DNA of 29,223 bases from the NCBI GenBank assembly GCA_920105805.1, contig CAKKTI010000274.1, forward strand, positions 1 to 29,223, given 5' to 3'. Each line of letters opens with the position of its first letter. Positions within the stretch are counted from its first letter, which is position 1. Below, in pieces: positions 10,710 through 21,300 of the stretch. The position numbers and the translations under genes were made by a program. Source of the DNA: Condylostoma magnum. Its lineage: Eukaryota > Ciliophora > Heterotrichea > Heterotrichida > Condylostomatidae. The notes beneath the pieces were generated by a model. It had not been told where the DNA came from, made no database searches, and saw only the letters and a list, made by a program, of their open reading frames with translations.

Positions 10710-12284
10710 ATGATAAAAACTTACAACTTTGCTCTAAGAAACTACCGAAAATGACCTATCATTTTCTAGCTTGGAATTATTCATCTAATCGCATCTTTGT
10801 TTATTATAACTTTAATAATCATAATTACAATGATTATGCTTTAGGAATTAGAAACAAAATTAAAAGATGGATCAAAAGAGATCATTACAAATAGATAATT
10901 TTAAACTTCAAAATCATATTTATAGTAAGTTTTACAAAGGGAGTAAATTGTACTAATGTAGCTCATAATAAACACTAATAAATTTTTAGTAGCCAGGAAT
11001 GCTTCCATATCTAAGTTTTTGATTAGTAATGAAAGCTAAGTTTCCCCCTCATAATCCATTGATCCAATATACCATGATTAAATTCCTGAATAATACATAG
11101 TTTATAATCCAATTATCAGCCAAGAGGAAATCCTCATAGCTCCCGCAATCTATTCTCCAGAGTAAATAGAAAACACATAAACCATTGAAATTATTCAGAA
11201 GTGCTTTTGAATTTTTCCATATGTACACTCTATTTTTCACACCAGAACCTTTATAGGATTAATCGAGGAAAATATCTTTATCTATTATCCAGGTTAAAAG
11301 ATGCCAATTGAGGAGTATATCATAAACTCTGAAAACTGATTCCATAATGCTGTTTCAAAGCCAAGTGAAACAATAGTAACTGATCCCTATGTAAGCTTGA
11401 TTACATAACTGAAGACCCTCTCTTATAGTAAATCTTTTGAATATAACTCATAGATTTTTGGAGTTTTCGGGGTCAGTTTGGCAAATATGTATGAGTTTAT
11501 GTCTTAAAGTACTGATTTTACCGGATTTTACTACTTATCAAAAGATGGAAACATTTTTTCACCAGGTGCTATAATTGAGTCGGTGGATGTAGGAGATTTT
11601 ATATGGGATACGAAAAAGACTAATATTCCAGAAGATCTTTGGCTGGAGATCCAAAATCCTGAATCAGATTACGAATTAATGGAATTCTCTACTGTTTAAA
11701 ATCCCAGAATTTATAACTATGTTAAATCATATTTCAAAAACAATACATTACAAGAAGACTACTACGGCTTTGCCTTTTGGAATAGTAATAAAGTTGAGGA
11801 GTAAAATTAAGAAATACATGATGAGTTTTAGAGTACTTATAATATAATATTCTTTACTTTATTAGTATTCGGAATTGTACTTTATTTATTCGTAGCATCA
11901 ATCCTGGTATCATCCGGCCATTAAACCGCCAAAAAGCTTAATAATACGAGTAATTTAATATAATCCAAAATCTACTAATGCCTTTTCAGGTTAGAACACT
12001 CAGAAGACGATTAGAAATTCCTTAACTTCTTTAATCAACTGCAATTACACGAGATGGATTCTCTATCAATTGCAATATACCAAAAACTCCAATAAGTATA
12101 CAACTTAGAGCAGCAATGGAGCCACTATGTCTGGAAAAGCCATACAAGACCAAACGACTAGTTCATCAACAACTTAAAAGACCAATACACTGCTCCTCAC
12201 AGGTACTTAGACTCAACAAACCAGGTGAAAATAGAAGATCAAATAGAGAAAATGGCCAGAATTAAGTTTGAAACTCTTATTTAG
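10710..12284 (+). CDS. dCache-type membrane sensor protein
   Basis: 524 residues. A short basic N-terminus (MIKTYNFALRNYRKWP) is followed by a membrane helix (about 18-44), a large outside region (about 45-375), a second helix (YNIIFFTLLVFGIVLYLFVA, about 376-395) and a ~120-residue inside tail. The outside region has the double-Cache layout: a long helix after the membrane, then IFIYYPGQKMPIEEY with SENWFHNAVS, which matches the Cache W[YF]xxA element, and a membrane-proximal GVFGVSLANMYEF plus GFYYLSKDGNIFSPG. Cache domains bind small ligands. The Trp of SENWF is encoded by TGA; two other TGA codons are also Trp. The tail is helical with no kinase, cyclase or other catalytic motif. It ends at TAG 12282 with TAA immediately after. 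The start was chosen as the ATG before the first helix. Confidence 0.82.
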
Positions 12285-12288
12285 TAAC
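12285..12288. other. 4-nt gap between convergent stop codons
   Basis: TAG 12282-12284 of the Cache receptor (+) and TGA 12289-12291 of the CEP164-like gene (-) face each other with four bases between. If the in-frame TAA 12285-12287 is counted as a tandem stop, one base remains. The two transcripts must overlap at their 3' ends. Confidence 0.75.
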
Positions 12289-15222
12289 TCAATAATCACT
12301 TGAATCTGAATAAGTATCAGACGAGCTTGAACTTCCAGCTTTTCTAGGCATGGGTTATTACTCATCACTATCATCATCTGCAAAATTACCGTAGCTTCTA
12401 GCAACTTCATATAACTCGTCTAGGTTGTCCCTAAGTTGTTGAATCTTGTTTAAATATTTTTTATCAGTAACAGCATCCTTCAGCTCTTAAGTATAGTCAA
12501 TTAGTCCTGTGATGTCTTATATCATTAAATCCTTTCGCTGGTAATCAGGAGGCGCCTTTTTGGAATTGACTATTTAAGTTTCTTCGATAATAATTTTTGA
12601 TAAGTCTTCTATTCTATCTTCAACTTCTTGAATTGCCTCGTCTATGTCAGAAACTTGGCTTTCATCTAGTGATTCCTTCTATTCCTTTTATTCCTCCTCT
12701 TCTTCTGAGGATTCTTTGTATTGGGAGGCTTTGGCTTGTTGTATTTTTTGTCTATAAGCTTAATCATTTGGGTGTTCTTATTGAATTTAATTAGTTTGTA
12801 GATTTCTGTACATAACATTACCTTGACTATCTGTAAACATTTCCCATTCTTTAGGAATTGGTGCTTTTAGACCTTCTTCTACTATCCACATGTATTATTG
12901 GTCTTTGATTGGATCAATTCCTAATATTCTTGCATAGGCTTCTATAGTCTGTTGTTTTAGAGGTTTGATGGGAATACTTTCCTTATATCTTTCGTATCTT
13001 TTCTGGAGTCTAGTAAGACTTATGCCATTTTAATCTCTTAATCCTGCTGATATGTAATCAAAGCTTTACTCTGATATAATAGGTTGAACCTAACGTTTAA
13101 AAATTTCCTATGAGATGTACTTATCATATCCGAATTATGATTGTTTTTCAATTCCACTGTTTTAAAAGTTAAAAATGGTAGAAATGGATTCGTTTCTGGT
13201 TTGTATATAGTAGATCAAACTCTGAAAATCGTTTAAATATACCAACGGATCTTCTATATTCTCCCATACAATTACATTAGTTTCAATAAATTCTCCAGTG
13301 TCAGGTTTAATTGCCCCTACGTCCCAATACACGCCTTGCATAATAGGTGGTGTTATAGAAGCTATAAATCTTCCTTTACAGTAGATATTAAAAGATAATC
13401 CTGTTTCAATTAACGAATTCTAGGCTTCTATAAGATCTTATGACAGTATTTTTACTACAATCCTCACCCAATTTTAGGCGTTTTCATAAAGCATTAAAGT
13501 TGACATTCCATGTGACTTTAAATAATCAAACATCTTGCCTTCTCTTCCCTGCGGATTCTTATATCCTATAATCTCCTAGGCTGAAATCCCATACAACTCT
13601 AAGTCATCTGATTATCTTGTCCAACTCATCATAGCCAGACATATATCAGGTCTAGAATTACTTTAAATCATAGGTATGAATATATTAACTTCTTTGCTAT
13701 GTCCTACAAACATTTCTTTAGTGCAATTTAAATACTCTGCCTTTACAACTCTTATGGTGTAATTTCCTCTTTAATCGATATTATACGCGAAATGTCCTTA
13801 TCTGGTCAATCCTTCTAATTACATATGGGATTATTAAGTTCTTAGAAACAACTAAGCCGCCCCTACAGGATCAGAGGATAATGCCTCATAAGTATACACG
13901 TTGATTTATCGGGGCAGGTGTGATTCTAACTCAGCATAAACAGTCAAATCACTTTAAAACACTTATACAGAGTGTTGATAGTCTTAATAGCCTTCTAGCT
14001 ACACTTATATATCATATTCCCCAAAAGGAACCAAATGTTCATAACTTCCTTGATTAGTCAGTGGGAATCCATAAGTTTCCCCGTCTTAATTCTTCGCTCT
14101 TACTAACGCACTGTTTAGCAACTCCCTGGTTTTAGAGTTCAATACTCTTACATTTATACTGCAAATCTTTTTAGATTATACACCTATGTATATATTAAAG
14201 CTAGTAGTTTGTTACTATTCTTCAAAAGTATTAAGAATCTTCATAGCTCCTTTATACTCCTTGCTTTCTTTTACTTCTATTTCATATACATCTAAAGGAA
14301 GAGTACTAAAAAGACAGCACCCGTCTCTGTCCGTTACTTTTTCATATGACTGTTACTTTTGCTGTTTATTTGGCTGCTTTGCACTAGTAGGACGTGACAT
14401 TACTCTTATGCCTCGTTGTGTTTGAGCCGTTACTGGTCTACTGTTATTTTTCTTTACAACTGCACTTTAGGGACGCTGTTTGGCTGATAATGTTTTTGGT
14501 CTTATGTAATCCTAGTTAATAGGGGTTGATCTTGGTTTGACTTTCACATTCAATCCTTTTATATAGTTTTCTGTATTACTATTCTCAAAAACAGTAATAA
14601 ACAACTGGCACTTAGGCAGAAACTCAGATATTTGCAGTAAGGTGTCATCTATAACTGGCCAACGCTTTGAAATCAATTTAGAAAAAATCACATTAACTCT
14701 TTTGACACCTGATTCATAATTACAGAGCTAAATTTCAAATGCTCCTAGTCTTCCATTAGATATTTAAGGTTGCAGTTAGGATAGAGGCCTTATGATTACC
14801 TTTACCATGGGGTATCGTGAGAGAATAGCACCCTTCATTCTTTAAGCTAAATCTGCATATCTCATAGGATCATGTCTTGTAGTTATATTGTGTTCCTCGC
14901 AGTTATCACAGTGGACAATTGTGACATAGACATCGTTCTGCTTTACAAAGTTATACTCTTTGAAGTCTAATTTCAACCAGCTGTAGTTTATTTCTCCTTT
15001 TTCAGTATATGGTATAGGTTTTTGGGGGGCAATTGGAACTGGTTTTTAAATTTAATTTGGATGAGTACTGCGTATACGTATTTTATAGTTTCCATGGTCT
15101 AGTCCACTGCTTGAATATGATTAATCCCTGTATAAAAGTTACCCAATGCGCACTGATCCACTGTGAAACCATGGTTTTGAATGTAGAGTTTAATAAAACT
15201 TCCCTGGAGCGCGATCTGACAT
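12289..15222 (-). CDS. Large ciliary/centriolar protein with CEP164-type WW module
   Basis: 977 residues in one frame. Residues ~758-830 match the N-terminal region of CEP164, the distal-appendage protein that recruits TTBK2 in ciliogenesis: EAYARILGIDPIKD, YMWIVEEGLKAPIPKEWE (first WW Trp at 793), VMYRNLQTNQ and EHPNDQAYRQKIQQAK. The second WW Trp is replaced by Gln815, encoded by TAA. Before it lie beta-rich segments: a possible C2-like N-terminal part (to ~230), a Lys/Ser/Pro/Gln linker (RPTSAKQPNKQQKQQ), two or three CNA-B/carboxypeptidase-regulatory-like folds (DGCCLFSTLPLDVYEIEV; PFGEYDIQVQLEGYQD), and a DUF2135-like segment (DICLAMMSW, DDLELYG) near 525-545. The tail is acidic and Ser-rich, ending DSSDY before TGA. 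ATG 15222 is the only Met near the conserved start. Only TGG was noted for Trp, so TGA acts as a stop here. The ciliary role is inferred. Confidence 0.85.
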
Positions 15223-15337
15223 TTTTAGTAAGATTTTAAATCGAAAAGTATTAGTAGACTAGGTATAATATATACGTAAAAGAACTGTGATTAAATAACA
15301 ATTTCATACTAAATTTTAAAGATTCATTTTATAATAA
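15223..15337. promoter_or_regulatory. 115-bp bidirectional promoter
   Basis: Start codons of the CEP164-like gene (15222, -) and the giant surface protein gene (15338, +) are only 115 bp apart, so both promoters and 5' UTRs must fit here. The stretch is AT-rich with TATAATATATA near 15265, a candidate TATA-like element. Confidence 0.6.
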
Positions 15338-18300
15338 ATGAATACTCTCTTTTTAATGATAATAGCTCACAGTATAGAGCTTAACCTGACTTATTTCGAA
15401 TTTTCCCCGAAAACAGTATCACTTACATCGACATATGAGCTGACAGTGTTATCAACTCCTTAAATTCAACCATCACATTAAATAAGAATTCGATTTCCAA
15501 GTGCGGTATCTTTATAAGACTCTACAGACTACCCTTGTACTTTAAATAATTCAGACGCTAAATGCATAGTATCATCAAATGTATTGACAATTAACTCTCC
15601 CTATGCTAAGAGCCAATCAGTTATGTCCCTTACCGTAGAGTAGATAATTAACCCGCAAACAAGTAGTAAAACCGAGGCTATATAGATAGCGGTATTGGAC
15701 TAAGAGGAGAACATTCTAGGGTAGCTTGTGGGACTAGACGGGCTTAAGATACAAGCGGAAGCTAGGTAAATGCTAGGGGCTAATATCACCTCGCAGTCTA
15801 ATGTAATAGGAGCTACGACTAATTGACTTATTTAGTTCAGGCCTAATCAAACTATTATATCAGGGTCAAAACTAAGTGTTGTGCTGCCTTATTGGAATGA
15901 AGATTTAATAGATGATAATATGGTCCCAACTCATTTAATATAAGCTACAAATCCAGCATGTTCTGTGTTCCCTGAGGATAATCTCAGACCTTTGACGTGC
16001 TCTTATAGCTCAAGTACTAGAAAAGTGATAGTGAGTGGAATCGCTACTAGTGATGTTTCCAGTGAAGTAACTGTAAAGATTGATAATGTTAGAAATCCTC
16101 CTAATTCAAATACTTTGTTAGGGTTTTCTTTTGAAATAATGGATCAGGGTAACAATATATATGAGATATATAATGGAGGAAGTCTAGTAGGAGTTACTGT
16201 TAATATTCCAGGGGATATGACGAATGTGCAGAGCTTTGTTTTAGATACCTCAGTGGTTGCATAATTAACTACATATTATATTACATCCAAGCTAAAGAAT
16301 CCTGTATACGCTAACTGTGGATTGAAACTTAACACACCTGAATAGCTGTTATTTGATACTAGTATGGTCATTCAAAAGGGGTTCTAAGGTGAAACTATCG
16401 GATATGAAATTATAAGTAATACGGAAATTAAAATAGTGAATTACTTTACAAAATATGTAGACTCAAATATGGGGATAACTTTAAAAAATATAACAAATCC
16501 TCCTACGACATAGCCAACTTCCAGCGGATTTTCCCTTACAACTCTTACACCAGAGGAAGAAACTATAGATATTGGGGCTACTGGTTTAATACAAGCAGAG
16601 CCTGGGCTAATCACCTAAAACAATAGCAGTCCTTTTGTAAATTTATCAGATACATACGTAGATAGTTTTGCTTAATATACATTCCAAGTAGTTTTTAGCA
16701 CTTTTATGCCAGCAGGAGCATCTATAAGCATTGTGTTTCCTAATGCTATATAACCTGTAAGCCGGGATAGTTCAACTTCATGCTAGTCTCCTTTAAGTGG
16801 GATTTCATCGTAAGCTAAGTGTGAAATTTCTGGATAAGTTTTAAAAATTTTCGAGGGATTTCCTTCTGGTTTCTCAGGAGGTGCTGTGCAGTTCAGTGTG
16901 AATCAGATTTAAAACCCTAGTACCACTGAAACAACACAGTCCTTTATAATTAGATCCCATCCTACTTCAGCATAAAATTACATAATAGATGAAAAAACCG
17001 ATGGGATTACAATAACTGCCTCCCCTGCTCCTTTTAATGATGTTATTGTAAATCCATCTTCCTTTATAACTGGAGATATCAATACTTTGACATTTGAAAT
17101 GGAAGTAGCAACTGAGTTTCCTATAGGTGGGTATTTAATAGTTATTTTTCCTGATGAAGTGCTGATTATTGATACTGAGCAGTCGTAGGATAGCTGTACT
17201 TCAATCCAGACGCTTCATACTGATATGAGTTGTATAGCTACCAGTAATTCTATTAGAGTTAATGACGGAGTGGTTAATAGCAGCATATAACCCGGAGCTA
17301 GAATAAGTTTTAGTATAGGATTCATAAAAAATCCTCCTTCTACTAAAAGATACCAACCTTTTGTATTCACAACATATGACCCAGCAGATAATAAAATAAA
17401 TGAAACTTCTACAGGAGTCTTCTTATAACCAAATACTGCAAATATTCTACCTTTAGTAACTGTTTAGCCTTAAGGGAAGATCAATGGGGAGCTAGTGGAT
17501 TATGTATTTAGTATAACAGTATTTAATATAACATACAGTCCATTTAAAGTTAAAATTGTAGCTCCTGATTAGATTTTATTACCAGCTAATCCTGAATGCT
17601 CAGCAGGGACTAATGTAAACGTAATTCAATGCATAGAAAGCTCTGGTGATATTTCAGCTGATATTAGTCTAACCTAAGCTAATTTGGTATAAAACGAAGC
17701 TTTTCAGTTTACCATTGCAAATGTGAAAAACCCTAGCTCTACTAGACCATCAGAATCATTTACTATTACTACTAGCACTGATTAAGGAAATTTGATTGAT
17801 TAAAGAGTATCTGGAATCACTGTTACAACAGAAACAGCAGCTACTATAACTGATATTATTATTAGTGGATTAGATACTAGAATAAATGAAAACACTAGTT
17901 ATACTATTAGCTACACTCCTAAGAATCCACATCCAATAGGAACTACACTAGATATACAAATTCCATAGGAATTTGTAGTAGGAAACACTGAATGCTCAAC
18001 TACTACTCTAGACTCAAATTTAAATTGTTTAAAATCAGGAAATAGTATATAAGTACAAAACGGATTTTCTAGTACTATTTAATCTCCTCAGAAAGTAACT
18101 ATTATTCTATCAGATATAACAAATCCCTAAATAAATGCACTAACAGAGCCCTGATAAATTATAGTAAAAGACGGTGGGTATTTAATAGATTAAAGCAATA
18201 CATATACAATTAGCTTTACATGCAGTTCTCCATGCTTAAACTGTGAAAATATTTCTACTAACTGTATATCATGCAATATAAACTCATCAACTCCTTATCT

Positions 18301-21300
18301 CTATAACAATACATGTAATAGTAATTGCTAAAGTGGATAAGTAGACTTATCATCTACACCTGATAAAACATGTGTAGACTGCAATGATGAGTGCCTAGAA
18401 TGCTTAGAGTCTGAATCAAACTGTACAGCATGTGATGAAAATAGCTTAACTCCATACCTACAAAACAACACATGTACAGGTGAATGCTAAGAAGGCTACT
18501 ATGGAGAGGGTACTTAATGTCTTCCATGCATAAATCCTTGTGGAAATTGTGATTCTGAGACTAACTGTACATCATGTACAACCAAAACCTCTTCTCCTAA
18601 CCTAGGACTCTAAACTTTCCTAATAAATGGAGTTTGTAGTGTTAAATGCCCTGAAGGTTATATAGAAAACAACTCTACTTTTCAATGTGATTAATGCAAT
18701 ACAAACTGCAAAGACTGTGAAGGTGAGCGGACTAACTGTATATCGTGCAATTCCCCTCTTAAGTTAAGAGATAATGTATGCGTTTCTTCATGTCCAACTG
18801 ATGGAAGATTTATTGAGACTGAGACTGAATGCTTACCCTGTAATTCACCTTGTAAAACATGTAGTGAGACATAGACACAGTGCACTAGTTGCTTATAAGG
18901 ACTACTTTATTAATAAGAGTGTATTGACTCTGGCTGTCCTGAGGGAACAACTGATATTAATGGAGTTTGTTAAATTTGCTCAGAAGAATGCTCGGAATGC
19001 AGTTCAGCTGTTAATGCATGCACTGGATGTTCTGGAGGATATTACATATGGAAGTCTTAGTGTGTATAGAATTGTCCTGATGGAACAGTTGTAGTTGGTA
19101 ATGTGTGCTAGGATTGTTAAGACTGTATGACATGTGAAGGAGATACAACCTGGTGTACAAGCTGTAAGCCGGGGAAGTACTTATTGGATAACTCATGCAT
19201 AGACGATTGTCCTTAGAATTTTTACGTACCAGTGAATCGAGTTTGTACATCATGTGATGGGAACTGTAAGACATGTGAGGGAGATGTGTCAAATTGTAAG
19301 AGTTGTCACACTGGCTTAAAGTTATATCAAGGAACATGTATACTGAATTGTCCTTCAAATACAGTAGAAATAAGCGGAGTATGTAATCCATGTGACTCTG
19401 ATTGCTTAGAATGCTAAACCTCTATAGATAATTGTACTTCTTGTCCCTAGGACAGTTATTTAGATGGATCAGCATGTGTTGACTCTTGTCCAGGTGGTAC
19501 AATTATAGTTGAGTAAGAATGTGTTAGTTGCAATTAAGATTGTTTGACTTGCACTGAATAAACTACTAAGTGTACTTCATGTAGATCGAATATGTACTTA
19601 TATGAAAACTATTGCTATGATGCATGTCCGAATGGCTGAACACCTGTAAATGGAATTTGCAATGAAATTTTAATTACTGATTGCAATGAAGGGTGCAATG
19701 CTGTTTTACTAGAGAATTAAAGCTGTGATTAGAACTGTAATGTAGCTGCATGTAATAATGATAATGGTTATTGTGTATAAGGACCTACATAATGTGGGGA
19801 TGGGCAGTATTAAATAGGATCAAACTGCTTTGATTGCTAATCTCCCTGTAATACCTGCAATAGTGCCACTTCCTGTATAAGTTGTATTGATTCTATAACT
19901 ACTGGGAATATAATGTTATTTTATAACAACAGTTGTTATGATGTATGTCCAGATGGAACTTACCAAGATGGCATAATATGTGTTTCATGCGACTCAGAAT
20001 GTAAAACATGCTCTGGCACTGCCACAACTTGCCTTTCTTGTGAAGATCCTCTATTACTGTATAACAACCAATGCATTAATTCATGTCCTTCCGACACAAC
20101 CATACAAGGATCCTCTCAATGTACAGATTGTTCTATCAACTGTCTTACATGTGCAACATAATTCGACAACTGTACAGCTTGTCTCAGTCCTAAAGTTTTA
20201 TACTAAAATCAATGCCGTTCAAAATGCCCTGATGGTTATACTTTAACCGACCTCACATCTAACACCTGCTAACAATGTACGAACAACTGTCTTACATGTC
20301 AGTAGGATGTCAACACTTGTACAAGCTGTAGTGAAGACAAGTATATTTACAACAATAGCTGCTATGCTTAGTGCCCGGAAGCTACTTATCCCAGTGGATC
20401 TGAGTGTGTAGACTGTTAAAACGGATGTGTCACTTGTACAAGTGAGTTGCAGTGTATTACATGCATTAATAACAAGGTTAAATTTGGAACCTTATGCTTA
20501 GACGGGTGCCCTTAGGGGTATTAAGATAATGGCAATGGAGAATGTGAAGTTATTCCTCCTCCTACAGAATGTGCACCTGGGTGTACTGATTCTTTGCTTA
20601 ATAATAGCGTATGTGATGAAATTTGTAATAATAATGCGTGTAATACAGACAATCAGATGTGTGCACATACTGGAACTTGCCCAACTGGAAGGTATTTTGA
20701 TGGAGCTGAGTGTAAGGATTGTGAGTGGCCCTGCTTAGCATGTACTGGACCTAAAAACTGCACTTCATGTGGGTTTTAAGTGGCTGGGGAAGATGCTGGT
20801 AAGACTATGCTATTGTATGAGGGATTTTGTTATAATGAATGTCCTGAGAAAACACTTTAAGTAGGAGTTTAGTGTAATGACTGTAATAGCAGATGTAAAA
20901 ACTGCGCTGTTAATGAGAATATTTGCATTGAGTGCGAAAATGGTAAGTTTTTATATAATGCAGATTGTGTTGATGAGTGTTAAGCAGATGTGACTGTTGT
21001 TAATGGAGATATTTGCTAAGATTGCAGTAATGACTGTGCTAAATGTGAAAATGTTTTTGATAACTGTATTGAGTGTAACAGTGGATAGGTTCTGCATAAT
21101 GGAGATTGTAGGCTTGAGTGCCCTTTGGGATATACTACTACTGGCAGTAGTGGTTAACAATGTATATAATGTTCTGAGCTATGCGAAGACTGTGAAAATA
21201 GTATAACACAATGCACTTAATGCCCTGAAGGAAAGTTTCTATACAACTTTTCATGTATGGATACATGTCCTGAAAAGATCACAGTGGAAATTGGCGGATT

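Noticed and set aside
10301-10894. 197-codon plus-strand frame giving a hydrophobic protein, and a long antisense frame at about 10290-11300
   Set aside because: Both are shadows. The Cache receptor frame beginning at 10710 has far better protein character and clear domain motifs, and the part before 10710 is AT-rich leader with few Asp, Glu or Gly codons.
15033-15239. 68-codon plus-strand frame
   Set aside because: Antisense shadow of the N-terminal part of the CEP164-like gene.
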